Part shown: positions 1 to 8,378 of the stretch, piece by piece | Layout: every line of letters starts with the position of its first letter | How positions within the stretch are numbered: the first letter of the stretch is position 1 | From: JBBDMW01 sp040878005 | GTDB lineage: Bacteria > Chloroflexota > Dehalococcoidia > Lucifugimonadales > Lucifugimonadaceae | Assembly: GCA_040878005.1 (NCBI GenBank) | Contig: JBBDMW010000042.1 | Location: 7,312-71,311 of the forward strand | Direction: 5' to 3' | DNA: 64,000 nucleotides | Notes under the pieces: generated by a model | What the model was told of the DNA's origin: nothing | The model's database searches: none | Seen by the model: the letters and a program-made list of their open reading frames with translations, nothing else | Program-made: the position numbers and the translations under genes

Positions 1-2
1 TT

Positions 3-368
3 TTCGGCCATACCCATGCGGTGACATTGCTATTACAGAACGGAGCCCACGTCGACACATGGTCGAAGAACAGCATGGGAAACCAGCCTCTGCACGCAGC
101 GTGCGCGGGCATGGGCAGCCACCAGGTGGTGCAAAAGCTACTGGACGCAGGCACCCCGGTCAGCACGGCTGAGCATGGCGGCTACACACCGCTTCACCTG
201 GCGGCGGCACGTGGAGACCTTGAGCTTGTGAGCCTTCTTGTCAGGCGTGGCGCGGATCCAACAGCAAAGACAGACAAAGGCGAGACGGCGGCCGACATCG
301 CCGCCAGCAGAGGGCATCCGGAAGCCGCTGCCCTGCTTGCACCAAATTTGGAGACAGCGAGTGAGTGA
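3..368 (+). CDS. Ankyrin-repeat protein, 5' end outside the window
   Basis: The frame is open from the first bases, so the start lies upstream. About 121 C-terminal residues are visible. They contain ankyrin repeats: the hallmark helix starts NQPLHAACAGMG and GYTPLHLAAARGD are each followed by a second helix such as LELVSLLVRRGAD, and a last partial repeat begins GETAADIAASRGH. Ankyrin repeats form a protein-binding surface; no enzymatic domain is visible, so the partner is unknown. The stop overlaps the GTG start of the next gene by eight bases, which suggests translational coupling. A GTG at 21 could be read as a start, but the residues before it (FGHTHA) continue the repeat, so truncation is more likely. 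Confidence 0.85.
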   Translation, partial: FGHTHAVTLLLQNGAHVDTWSKNSMGNQPLHAACAGMGSHQVVQKLLDAGTPVSTAEHGGYTPLHLAAARGDLELVSLLVRRGADPTAKTDKGETAADIAASRGHPEAAALLAPNLETASE

Positions 369-891
369 CGGACAGGAGATCGAACATAAGGCAATCGGCC
401 AACTGGAGAGCCTGGATGCGCCTTACGAAGTCGTGCGAATCGACCCTGATTTCGCTGACACGGCAGAGTTCTCCAAGAAGTACGGGTACCCGCTGGAAAA
501 CTCCGGCAACACAATAATTGTGGCGTCCAAGAAGGAACCCAAACAGTACTGCGCCTGTGTGGTGCGGGCAGACACGCGGCTGGACGTGAACCATGCCGTT
601 AAGCGGCTTATGGGGGTATCCCGGCTCTCGTTCGCAAAGCCCGAAGAAACGTCAGCGCTTACCGGGATGATGATCGGTGGCGTGACAGCCTTGGGGCTGC
701 CGGATGATCTGCCTGTATATGTGGATGAACTGCTTATGGACCTGGACTACGTGATACTCGGCGGGGGCAGCCGGTTATGCAAGATCAGAGTGTCTCCGGA
801 TCTGTTCAGACGCCTGCCGAACACCAAGATTGTCCAGGGATTGACGCTTGGCTCAGACACTAAGAGCCACTGCGGAGGGGAGGTGTTGTGA
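361..891 (+). CDS. YbaK/prolyl-tRNA deacylase-like (aminoacyl-tRNA editing) protein
   Basis: A 176-residue single-domain protein of the YbaK/EbsC fold, the family that hydrolyses mischarged Cys- or Ala-tRNA(Pro) in trans. The family's central signature is present as ETSALTGMMIGGVTALGL (about residues 98-115), followed by PVYVDELLMDLDYVILGGGS, the usual beta strands around the editing pocket. The GTG at 361 is chosen over an in-frame start at 238: it overlaps the upstream stop, while the earlier start would lie deep in the ankyrin gene and add 41 residues of shadow sequence. The stop overlaps the next start as GTGA. The exact tRNA substrate cannot be told from sequence. Confidence 0.85.
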   Translation: MSDGQEIEHKAIGQLESLDAPYEVVRIDPDFADTAEFSKKYGYPLENSGNTIIVASKKEPKQYCACVVRADTRLDVNHAVKRLMGVSRLSFAKPEETSALTGMMIGGVTALGLPDDLPVYVDELLMDLDYVILGGGSRLCKIRVSPDLFRRLPNTKIVQGLTLGSDTKSHCGGEVL

Positions 892-1334
892 CAGAAGGTA
901 CTATCAAGACCACCGTGAATAGAACGCCAGACGAGGTATTTGCCTACCTGGCAAACGTCGAAAGAGCGCCTGAGTGGGTGCCGGACATACTTGAGGTGGA
1001 GAAATTGACTGACGGTCCTGTGGGCGTCGGCACCAGGTTCCACCAGAAGGTCAGGCAGGGCGCCGTCACAGCTGATGTGACCGTGGAAATCACTGAGTTT
1101 GAGCCAGGGCGGCTCCTGGCTCAGAAAGGTGAAGGCGGCCCCGCCAGCTTCACCGGACGGTTCACGTTGCAGCCGGATGGCGATAGGACGGAGATCACGC
1201 ACGAGTACACGATGCAGCTCTCTGGCATGGCACGGATGCTAGCGCCCGTGATCAGCCAGTGGGTCCGCAAAAACACAGAAACCAGCTTCACAAACCTGAA
1301 GCGTGCCTTGAATGCGGAGCACCGGCGGGCCTAG
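888..1334 (+). CDS. SRPBCC (polyketide cyclase/dehydrase-like) protein
   Basis: A 148-residue START-like fold protein. The N-terminus TIKTTVNRTPDEVFAYLANVERAPEWVPDI is the typical first strand, helix and W-containing loop of the SRPBCC superfamily (residues 3-32). The middle has alternating strands (GVGTRFHQKVRQG, TAEVEITEFEPGRLL-like) and the C-terminus a long helix lining a hydrophobic pocket. Members bind lipids or small hydrophobic ligands; no reaction can be assigned. It overlaps the YbaK gene by four bases and ends the three-gene plus-strand cluster, converging with pstB. Two more SRPBCC proteins lie at 37325 and 40621. Confidence 0.85.
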   Translation: MTEGTIKTTVNRTPDEVFAYLANVERAPEWVPDILEVEKLTDGPVGVGTRFHQKVRQGAVTADVTVEITEFEPGRLLAQKGEGGPASFTGRFTLQPDGDRTEITHEYTMQLSGMARMLAPVISQWVRKNTETSFTNLKRALNAEHRRA

Positions 1335-1373
1335 GTGCACAGCCGGCGCCCAAGCGGGCGGGAGAGGCGCTCC

Positions 1374-2237
1374 CTACCCGAAGCGCCCGGTTATGTACGC
1401 CTCTGTCCGGTCATCCTTTGGCGTGTTGAACAGGTCGCTGGTTGGACCGTACTCGATCAGTTCGCCGGCCCGCTCATCGTCCATCAGGAAGAATGCGGTG
1501 CTGTCGGACACGCGTGCCGCCTGTTGCATGTTGTGGGTGACGATGACAATGGTGAACCGCTCCCGCAGCTCCCGTATCAGGTCCTCCACCCGCTGGGTGG
1601 CTATGGGGTCCAGGGCCGAACAGGGCTCGTCCATAAGCAGCACGTCCGGCTCCACTGCCAGCGCCCTGGCGATGCACAGGCGCTGCTGCTGTCCGCCTGA
1701 GAGCGCAGTACCACCCTGCTTGAGTTTGTCCTTGACTTCATCCCAGAGGGCAGCGTCCCGCAACGCCTGCTCCACCACCTCATCCAGCTCCACTCGGCGC
1801 CCCTTGCCGTTCAGCTTCAGCCCCGCGGCCACGTTGTCATAGATGGACATGGTGGGGAACGGGTTGGGCTTCTGGAACACCATGCCGATCTTCCGTCGCA
1901 CGATTACCGGATCTATATCCGCCGCGTAAATGTTCTCGCCATTTACCAGGACCTGCCCCGTAACACTTGCGCCGCGTGCCGTCTCATGCATGCGGTTGAG
2001 ACACCGAAGGAACGTGGACTTGCCGCAGCCGGATGGGCCAATGATCGCGGTCACGCGATACGGCTCAATCGACATGTCGATGGGGCTTACCGCGCGGAAC
2101 TTGCTGTACCACGCTTCGAGCTGCTTAACTTCCACGCCGCGCGCCTCGATGGATTCGACTTCGCCAAAAATCTCGGGTTCTGGCCGGGCGCCATTTTCGC
2201 TTCCTGTGTCTGCAACCGGCTTTGACTGTGTTCGCAT
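1374..2237 (-). CDS. pstB: Phosphate ABC transporter ATP-binding protein PstB
   Basis: A 287-residue ABC ATPase that powers high-affinity phosphate uptake with PstS, PstC and PstA. Walker A is GPSGCGKST (about residue 69), the ABC signature LSGGQQQR (about 180), Walker B VLLMDEPCSALDP (about 200) and the switch histidine VTHNMQQA follow in order. The PstB-typical opening VKQLEAWYSKFRAVSPIDM precedes the nucleotide domain. A charged extension of about 35 residues precedes the core, so a later start is possible, but the ATG at 2237 has a strong GGAGG seven bases upstream. It is the last gene of the minus-strand pst operon, 25 bases after pstA. Confidence 0.95.
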   Translation of the reverse strand: MRTQSKPVADTGSENGARPEPEIFGEVESIEARGVEVKQLEAWYSKFRAVSPIDMSIEPYRVTAIIGPSGCGKSTFLRCLNRMHETARGASVTGQVLVNGENIYAADIDPVIVRRKIGMVFQKPNPFPTMSIYDNVAAGLKLNGKGRRVELDEVVEQALRDAALWDEVKDKLKQGGTALSGGQQQRLCIARALAVEPDVLLMDEPCSALDPIATQRVEDLIRELRERFTIVIVTHNMQQAARVSDSTAFFLMDDERAGELIEYGPTSDLFNTPKDDRTEAYITGRFG

Positions 2238-2262
2238 AATGCCTCCGAACCTGTTTGATTTG

Positions 2263-3123
2263 TCACTGCTTGATGGACGCGCCCCTGAAGGCGATGCGTA
2301 CGAGGGCGATGACGGAAATGGTGATGCCTACAAGGACAAGTGAGCCGGCCCATGCCTGGCGGTGCCAGTCGTCGTACGGGCCGATCGCATACGTGTAAAT
2401 AGCTACGGGCAAAGTGGCGATTGGGTTGGTCAACCCATCATGCCACCACCTGTTGCCCAGGGCCGTAAACAATAGCGGGGCCGTCTCACCACCCGCCCTG
2501 GCGACGGCCAGCATGAAAGCGGTGATCAGACCCGGAGCGGCTGACGGCACCACAACCCTCAGCACTGTGCGCCACACGGGCACCCCAAGTGCAAGTGACG
2601 CCTCTCGTAATGAAAACGGCACCGTATGAAGTGCAACTTCCGCCGCCCGGGCGAAAATGGGAATCATGATTACCGCAAGCGCAAATCCGCCCGCGATCGC
2701 AGAGAACGTGCCCATGGGCCGCACAATCAGAACGAAGGCGAATATGCCAACCACGATGGACGGCACGCCGGCAAGGGTTTCAATAACGAACCGGACGAAA
2801 TCAGCGAACCATGTGTTGCTGAACTCCGAGAGGTATATGCCGGAGAAGAATCCGAGTGGCAGAGCGATAACGGATGCAATCGCCAGGACAATCAGGCTGC
2901 CGACAATGGCGTTGCCCATACCTCCGCCCGCCTGACCGGCAGGCCGCGGCAGGTCGGTAAAGAAGTCCAGGTTGATGGCGGTGGCGCCGTTGATAAAGAC
3001 GTACCCCAGTATCAGCACGAGCGCCAGCAATGCGCTGCCAGTGGCCGCAACCGTGGCCAGGGTAAATATTGAATTGAACGCTTTCCTGCGGCGGTAGTTG
3101 CCGCTGGTTTCCCGCATGGTCAT
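2263..3123 (-). CDS. pstA: Phosphate ABC transporter permease PstA
   Basis: The inner-membrane permease that pairs with PstC to form the phosphate channel, about 286 residues with six predicted membrane helices. Family hallmarks include GGMGNAIVGSLIVLAIAS near residue 65, the PSIVVGIFAF segment and the cytoplasmic coupling loop with SLREASLALGVPVWRTVLRVV (the EAA-type motif). The ATG at 3123 is chosen because it overlaps the pstC stop as ATGA; a longer reading to 3162 would add 13 residues inside pstC. Translation is probably coupled to pstC. Confidence 0.95.
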   Translation of the reverse strand: MTMRETSGNYRRRKAFNSIFTLATVAATGSALLALVLILGYVFINGATAINLDFFTDLPRPAGQAGGGMGNAIVGSLIVLAIASVIALPLGFFSGIYLSEFSNTWFADFVRFVIETLAGVPSIVVGIFAFVLIVRPMGTFSAIAGGFALAVIMIPIFARAAEVALHTVPFSLREASLALGVPVWRTVLRVVVPSAAPGLITAFMLAVARAGGETAPLLFTALGNRWWHDGLTNPIATLPVAIYTYAIGPYDDWHRQAWAGSLVLVGITISVIALVRIAFRGASIKQ

Positions 3124-4112
3124 TGCTGCCCCTCCACGCTGGGACCACGCACCACCGACCACACCAGCAAACGGGCCAGGATATTCACCAGGAGCGCCAC
3201 GATCATGAGAACCAGCCCCACGTGTATGAGCGACGAAACATACAGATCATAGGTGGCTTCCCTGAACTCATTGGCAATGAGGCTCGCCATGGTGGCGTTC
3301 TGCTGCAGGATGGACCATGTCAGCTCAGTCCGGTTGCCAATGACCATGGTCACAGCCATAGTCTCACCGATCGCCCGGGCCAGCCCCAGGATCACGCCGC
3401 CAATGATGCCGGTGCGAGCGTATGGCAGGATGACCTTCCACACCGTTTCCCAACGGGTGGCCCCTATGGCAATCATGCCCTCCTTCTGGGACTGCGGCAC
3501 CTGGTAGATGATCTCCCTGGCCACTGCGCTGATGATCGGAACGATCATGACGGCCAGGATGATGCCGGCTGCGAACAGGCTCACACCATAGCTGGGACCT
3601 TCAAAGATAGGTATCCAGCCAAAGTTATCGACCAAGAACGGATTGACCGTTTCAAGCAGCCAGGGCAGCATCACGAACGCGCCCCAAAGCCCGAAAACGA
3701 TCGACGGGATTGCTGCCAGCACATCGACAAGGAACCCGACCGGACCTCGCATCCAACGGGGGCCAACTTCAGTGATGAACAGGGCGATTCCGACCGCAAC
3801 CGGCACTGCAAGCACCACTGCTATCAGCGATGACACCAGCGTCCCCACCAGGACGTGCAGAGCGCCGAATTGCCGACTGACCGGGTTCCATTCAGTTGAC
3901 ACAATGAACTGGAAGAATCCGAACTCGCGGATGGATTCCAAGGAACCCGTGATCACCTGCACGACTAACAGGGCCGCCAGCAAGAGAATCCCAAGGGTGA
4001 ACATGAGCGCCAAGCCCTTGAAGATCACGTCACCCGGGTTCTGAGAAAACGCCGCCCTGGTCTTCACGACCATATTCGTTACCGTGAGGCGGTTCGGTGC
4101 GGCTATGCGCAT
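3120..4112 (-). CDS. pstC: Phosphate ABC transporter permease PstC
   Basis: A 330-residue permease with six membrane helices, partner of PstA. Diagnostic segments are SREFGFFQF-like entry, FGALHVLVGTLVSSLIAVVL, the conserved LAAIPSIVFGLWG (about residue 150) and the coupling loop EGMIAIGATRWETVWKVILP. The ATG at 4112 has an AGGAGA ribosome binding site ten bases upstream. An N-terminal cytoplasmic stretch of about 25 residues precedes helix 1, normal for the family. It is separated from pstS by 109 bases that carry two palindromes and overlaps pstA by four bases. Confidence 0.95.
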   Translation of the reverse strand: MRIAAPNRLTVTNMVVKTRAAFSQNPGDVIFKGLALMFTLGILLLAALLVVQVITGSLESIREFGFFQFIVSTEWNPVSRQFGALHVLVGTLVSSLIAVVLAVPVAVGIALFITEVGPRWMRGPVGFLVDVLAAIPSIVFGLWGAFVMLPWLLETVNPFLVDNFGWIPIFEGPSYGVSLFAAGIILAVMIVPIISAVAREIIYQVPQSQKEGMIAIGATRWETVWKVILPYARTGIIGGVILGLARAIGETMAVTMVIGNRTELTWSILQQNATMASLIANEFREATYDLYVSSLIHVGLVLMIVALLVNILARLLVWSVVRGPSVEGQQ

Positions 4113-4136
4113 CCGTTCATCTCTTGTCTCCTGTTG

Positions 4137-4194
4137 GCCACCATGGTGGCATCACAATGCCCCTGGGGAGCGCCGGGATATCCCGGCGCTCCCC
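4137..4194. promoter_or_regulatory. Two perfect palindromes in the pstS-pstC spacer
   Basis: A 30-base perfect palindrome with arms GGGGAGCGCCGGGAT (4165-4194) lies 27 bases after the pstS stop, followed by a 14-base palindrome GCCACCATGGTGGC (4137-4150), still upstream of the pstC ribosome binding site. In RNA the first would form a very stable hairpin. There is no T-run, so rather than full termination it probably stabilises the pstS message or causes partial termination, giving more binding protein than permease. The structure is seen; the role is inferred. Confidence 0.7.
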
Positions 4195-4221
4195 ATTGGA
4201 AAGTCAACGGCCAGGTCCTGG

Positions 4222-5469
4222 TCAGGGCAGCATGGTTTCCCAGACCGGTTCGCCGTTGAAGGTAACCGTCTTCAAAGCCTCCTTCGCCATGTCAATGACG
4301 AGTGGGTCAAGCGGAGCGTAGTCAAGATCGGCGTGGTACTGCTGACCGCCTTCCTGGTCCAGGCTCCACAACGTGTACCGGATCAGTTCCTGCGCACGCT
4401 CCAGGTTCATCTGTTGAAGGACGTTTAATTCCTGGTAGATGAGGTACCACGTGAACCCTGCTGCCGGGAAGGAATCCTCGCCTGGGGCGTCGACCACACG
4501 GGCTTCCATGTTCTCCGGAAACTCTCCCGCCGCGATCATGCCGCCCGCTGCAGCGCTGACGGACTCTAGGTTGGGCTCGATGAAGTTTCCCTCCCTGTTC
4601 TGAAGGTGACCGACGGCCAGGTCGTTCTGAGTAGCGTAGGCCAGCTCCACATATCCGACTGCACCGGGGATTTGCCTGATCTGATTGGCGACGCCTTCGT
4701 TTCCGTTTGCGCCGATGCCGGTGGGCCACTGGACCGATGTGGCGGTCCCAACCTCGGAGTTCCACTCCTCGCTCACGTTGGATAGGTAGTCCACCCAGAT
4801 GAACGTAGTGCCCGAGCCATCTGAGCGGTGAATCACCGCTATGTTCCTATCCGGCAGTTCAACATCGGGGTTGTCCTCGGCCAACCGAGGGTCATTCCAA
4901 TTGGTTATGTCCCCCAGGAAAATGCCCGCAATCGTCTCCGACGTGAACCTTACCTGCGGGTTGCCCGGCAGATTATATGCAGGCACCACAGAGCCCATGG
5001 CGATCGGCACGTGGAGCACGCGGCTCCCTGCCTGCTCCTTCTGCTCGTCATTCATCGGGCCGTCGGTGCCGCCAAAGTCCACCGTCTTCTCGATCACCTG
5101 GCGAATGCCGCCGCCAGAGCCGATGCTTGAGTAGTTCACCTGCAAGCCTGAGTTGAGCTGGTTGTATGACTCAGCGAACTGCGAGTACAGGACGAACGGG
5201 AATGTGGCACCCGCTCCGTTCAGCGTCATGTCCCGGTCAGTGGTAAAGGGGATGTCATCTATATCCCCGTTGCCTCCCCCGTTCTGACCACTGTTAGGTG
5301 TGGACGTTGGAGCACCGCCACTCGGCGTGGCGGTGGGATCTCCTCCGCCTGTGCCGGTCGTCGGCGTCGCGGGATCATCGCCTCCGCACGCGGCAACGGC
5401 CAACACGAACACTGCAACCACCATGAGGGTCCATGGCTTCGACAGTCTCTTGAAAATACCTTGCTTCAT
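4222..5469 (-). CDS. pstS: Phosphate-binding lipoprotein PstS
   Basis: The extracytoplasmic phosphate receptor, 415 residues from the chosen start. A basic N-terminus and hydrophobic stretch end in the lipobox AVAAC (about residue 28), so it is membrane-anchored. A Pro/Thr/Gly-rich linker of about 50 residues leads to the PstS core: LNGAGATFPFVLYSQFAESY, the SIGSGGG phosphate loop, DFGGTDGPM and RSDGSGTTFIW. The ATG at 5469 has GGGAGAAG upstream and gives a proper signal peptide; an earlier start at 5583 would put 38 residues before it and run through the Pho box. It is preceded by the Pho box and followed by pstC, pstA and pstB. Confidence 0.95.
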   Translation of the reverse strand: MKQGIFKRLSKPWTLMVVAVFVLAVAACGGDDPATPTTGTGGGDPTATPSGGAPTSTPNSGQNGGGNGDIDDIPFTTDRDMTLNGAGATFPFVLYSQFAESYNQLNSGLQVNYSSIGSGGGIRQVIEKTVDFGGTDGPMNDEQKEQAGSRVLHVPIAMGSVVPAYNLPGNPQVRFTSETIAGIFLGDITNWNDPRLAEDNPDVELPDRNIAVIHRSDGSGTTFIWVDYLSNVSEEWNSEVGTATSVQWPTGIGANGNEGVANQIRQIPGAVGYVELAYATQNDLAVGHLQNREGNFIEPNLESVSAAAGGMIAAGEFPENMEARVVDAPGEDSFPAAGFTWYLIYQELNVLQQMNLERAQELIRYTLWSLDQEGGQQYHADLDYAPLDPLVIDMAKEALKTVTFNGEPVWETMLP

Positions 5470-5567
5470 ATCTTGTGGCTTCTCCCAGATTTGGCGGCTC
5501 TGGTTGTAGTTTTCCTTCAGTTGCCTCACAGGGCTTTTGCCGCCGCACCCGGATAGTGGAGTGCCAG

Positions 5568-5606
5568 CATTAATACGTTCCAAACTTTTCGTTAACGCAG
5601 CGTTAA
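5568..5606 (-). promoter_or_regulatory. Pho box, four direct repeats spaced 11 bp
   Basis: Read on the minus strand, hexamers TTAACG (5606-5601), TTAACG (5595-5590), TTTGGA (5584-5579) and TTAATG (5573-5568) follow each other with exactly 11 bases from start to start. This matches the direct-repeat layout of PhoP/PhoB operators of gram-positive type (TTAACA-like hexamers with about 5-base spacers). It lies about 100 bases upstream of the pstS start and downstream of phoR, so it most likely lets phosphorylated PhoB activate the pst operon under phosphate limitation. Confidence 0.8.
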
Positions 5607-5842
5607 ATATCGACTGTGGCAGGCGTCACAATGGCTCAATTTCCAGGCTTTGGGAGGTTTCATGGGATATTGAGCCGCTCCAGTGTTAACTGGCGTACTT
5701 GGGAGAGGTGCAGGGCAGAGACGCTCGCACACGACAAAACGACCCTCAATTGATCCGCCTCATAGCCCCTGTACCAGTAACGAGATGACATGCGCTGGCA
5801 AGCGAAGAAACATGAAACGGCCGGCAACAGCGAAAGGGTTTC

Positions 5843-7180
5843 CTACCTTCGCAGCGGCAGAGTGACAGTAAATGTAGCGCCCATCCCGGGGCTGCTCTCG
5901 GCTGTAATCCCGCCGCCATGGGCCTGGACTATGTGCTTGGCGATGGCGAGGCCCAGACCGGACCCACCATCATTCCTGGCCGGATTTGCCTTAAAGAATC
6001 GTTCAAATATGTGTGGCAGGTGTTCCGGGGCGATGCCCGCGCCTGTATCAGACACCTGGAGTCGTATGGCGTCGTTGACAGGCACTGCGCCCAAACATAT
6101 TGACCCGCCTCTTGGCGTTGCCTTGAGAGCGTTTGCCACCAGGTTTGTCAGGACGTGTTCCATCTTGTCCCTGTCTGCCGTGACCATGGGGGTATCTTCG
6201 GGGAATTCCACGCGTAACAAAACGCCCAGTTCATTGGCCTGGGGATGAAAGCGGTCTGCGACTGACCGGAGGAGCCGGCCGACGTCCACCGGCGCCAGGT
6301 GCAACGGAGTCTGGCCGGATTCCAGGCGTGAAAGCTCCAGCATTTCGCTGACCATCACGTCCATGCGGGCGACATCTTCTACTATGCGCCGCAGGAAATC
6401 AGCCGCCACCTCCGGATCAGCCATCGCGCCGCGTTGTAGAGTCTCCGCAGATGCCCTGACTGCCGCAATGGGAGTCCGCAGCTCGTGCGAAGCATTGCTG
6501 AAGAACTCTCTCCGGGTGACATCCACGCGCCGGATCTCCGTCAGGTCGTTGATCAGCAGCAGTGCCCGCCCCTCGCCATCAACTCTCCCGGCCAACGGCG
6601 TGGCGAGAGCCTGTACGAACCGGCGCAGATCGTACAGTTCAACCTGGGCCTGCCGCGGCTCCCGCATCTCTGCGCACTCTATGGCAATGCGGTTGATCTC
6701 GTAGTTGCGTGTCAGACTAGTGAGGAGCTGCCCTGCCCTGAAAGATGCCGGTGTTCCCAGGATGTTCATGGCAGCGGCGTTCGCCGACTCAACGGCGCCG
6801 TCCTCGCCAACGACCACCACGCCTTCCTGCATCGCATCAAGTATTGAAGCCAGGCGGGCGCGCTCCCCAGCCTCAATGTCCACGAGCCTACCCAGCCGGT
6901 CTGACATCCGATTGACCGCCCGCGTCATGCGGTGCAATTCTGCGGGCCCCTCTGGCTCAAGCCGGTAGTGGCGGTCGACTGAGCCGATCCTGAGGATTCC
7001 CTCGGTTACTGAGCCAAGCAGCGCACTCAGGCGGCTGCCCGTCCACAGGGCGGCCACAATGCCAATAAGACCGGATATGACCGCCCCCGGAACGCCCCAG
7101 ACCAGGGTAGATGCAGTGACCATCACGGTTAGTGCTATCGCTTCGGCCAGGATTTGCCATCTAAGCGCCCAGCTAGTCAC
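5843..7180 (-). CDS. phoR: Phosphate-sensing histidine kinase PhoR
   Basis: A 445-residue membrane sensor kinase. Two N-terminal membrane helices (about residues 8-50) are separated by almost no periplasmic loop, as in PhoR proteins that sense through Pst. A HAMP-like linker, a PAS domain (about 105-210, LDAMQEGVVVVGEDG), the HisKA box NASHELRTPIAAVR with the phosphorylated histidine (about 230), and an HATPase domain with N box LTNLVANALKA and G boxes DTGAGIAPEH and GGSGLGLAIAK follow. It starts 33 bases after phoB on the same strand. The assignment as PhoR rather than another kinase rests on the pst neighbours. Confidence 0.9.
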   Translation of the reverse strand: MTSWALRWQILAEAIALTVMVTASTLVWGVPGAVISGLIGIVAALWTGSRLSALLGSVTEGILRIGSVDRHYRLEPEGPAELHRMTRAVNRMSDRLGRLVDIEAGERARLASILDAMQEGVVVVGEDGAVESANAAAMNILGTPASFRAGQLLTSLTRNYEINRIAIECAEMREPRQAQVELYDLRRFVQALATPLAGRVDGEGRALLLINDLTEIRRVDVTRREFFSNASHELRTPIAAVRASAETLQRGAMADPEVAADFLRRIVEDVARMDVMVSEMLELSRLESGQTPLHLAPVDVGRLLRSVADRFHPQANELGVLLRVEFPEDTPMVTADRDKMEHVLTNLVANALKATPRGGSICLGAVPVNDAIRLQVSDTGAGIAPEHLPHIFERFFKANPARNDGGSGLGLAIAKHIVQAHGGGITAESSPGMGATFTVTLPLRR

Positions 7181-7213
7181 AATTCATTGCCTCGGCGCGG
7201 CGCTCATGGATTC

Positions 7214-8008
7214 TCAGGCTGAGAACCTGTAGCCAACCCCGCGCACCGTCTGAAGCCGCTCCGGGTTTGCCGCGTCCTGTTCTATCTTCATACGCAGCCA
7301 CCGGACATGCACGTCCACCGTGCGGGTATCGCCAGCATAATCGTAGCCCCAAACCTCTTGGAGCAACTGGTCGCGTGAGAACACCCGGCTGGGCCTAGCG
7401 GCCATGAACACCAGCAGGTCAAACTCTCTTGGCCTCAGCGCCAACGCCTTTCCGTGCAGGTGCACGCTGCGGGAGGCAGGATCTATCTCAAGCCCGCCCA
7501 CAGATATCAACTCTGTCTTGTCAGAGTCCTCCCGGCGAGCCTTCAGCATCTCTACCCGCCGCAAGTGAGCGCTGATCCTGGCGAGCAGTTCACGCACACT
7601 GAAAGGCTTCGTAACGTAGTCGTCTGCTCCGACTTCGAGGCCCACGACCCTGTCCACCTCAGCGTCACGTGCCGTCAGCACAAGAATGGGAACCACGCTT
7701 CCGTCCAGCCGGAGAGCACGACAGACCTCCAGGCCGCCCATAACAGGGAGCATGAGGTCCAGGACTATCAGGTCCGGCTTCCTCTTCCTTGCGAGGTTCA
7801 GGGCTTCGCCGCCGTCACCCGCGACCATGACCTCATAGCCCTCAGCAACAAGGTTGTAACGCAGGGCCTCCTGCAGGTTGCGGTCGTCTTCAACTACAAG
7901 CACTCGCTTGCGGCCGGACGGAGCGGCAGGCGTAGTGTCAGCCCGTGCGGTTTTGTCCATGGCTGATACGGCTTCGGGGGTGGTGTGGCAGACGGTTGAT
8001 GTTTCCAT
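7214..8008 (-). CDS. phoB: Phosphate response regulator PhoB/PhoP
   Basis: An OmpR-family response regulator, 264 residues. The receiver domain has the acidic pair VVEDD, phospho-acceptor LIVLDLMLP, the switch Thr in VLTARD and the lysine in YVTKPF. A winged-helix domain follows with LRPREFDLLVFMAARP, SRDQLLQEVWGY and the recognition segment RTVDVHVRWLRMKIE. The N-terminal 33 residues before KRVLVVEDD are longer than usual; a second ATG at 7960 would remove 16 of them, and neither start has a clear ribosome binding site. It is the first gene of phoB-phoR and presumably binds the Pho box. Confidence 0.9.
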   Translation of the reverse strand: METSTVCHTTPEAVSAMDKTARADTTPAAPSGRKRVLVVEDDRNLQEALRYNLVAEGYEVMVAGDGGEALNLARKRKPDLIVLDLMLPVMGGLEVCRALRLDGSVVPILVLTARDAEVDRVVGLEVGADDYVTKPFSVRELLARISAHLRRVEMLKARREDSDKTELISVGGLEIDPASRSVHLHGKALALRPREFDLLVFMAARPSRVFSRDQLLQEVWGYDYAGDTRTVDVHVRWLRMKIEQDAANPERLQTVRGVGYRFSA

Positions 8009-8378
8009 GCGCAGTATAGGTCAACTGTTCATATGCATTGTGGCCGAAGAGAACCTTTCACGCTGGAGCGCAATCAGCGCGCTCGTCTGCATGTCCGGCT
8101 TTGTTTATTAATACTGGCAGCCTGTTGTTAACAAATTCTTAGCGTCGCAAAGAATCACACCAGTCTTTTATACGTAAGGCTGGCCTAAAGGATATTCAAG
8201 GCAGCCGTCAGCCCGGCGCCGGGGTACCAGGCAGCTATGGGGGTACTGCTGGAGTGAAGTGCCCAGAAACCAAGTAGGGAAAATTGAGTGGCACGAGGAC
8301 AATGCTCGAGAGTGAAACCGTACTCGAAGCCTCCCGGAACATACCTACGCATAGAGCCGTCCATGCCCTATAAGATCA
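8009..8378. other. Intergenic leader of phoB with hairpins
   Basis: No convincing gene. Pairable segments are CCCGGCGCCGGG (palindrome near 8213), CCAGgCAG with CTGCTGG (about 8228-8255), and GTGCC with GGCAC (about 8260-8301). A TTAACA hexamer lies near 8130 on the minus strand but has only a poor neighbour at 11-bp spacing, so a phoB-proximal Pho box is doubtful. This stretch would be the long 5' leader of phoB or the 3' end of the transcript before it. Confidence 0.35.

Noticed and set aside
8120..8140. Second Pho box upstream of phoB
   Set aside because: Only one TTAACA hexamer; neighbours at 11-bp spacing do not fit.
8160..8340. Possible riboswitch (G-rich segments and an AGGGAAAA run) upstream of phoB
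   Set aside because: No match to cobalamin, c-di-GMP or ydaO consensus that I could confirm, and the hairpins alone do not identify one.
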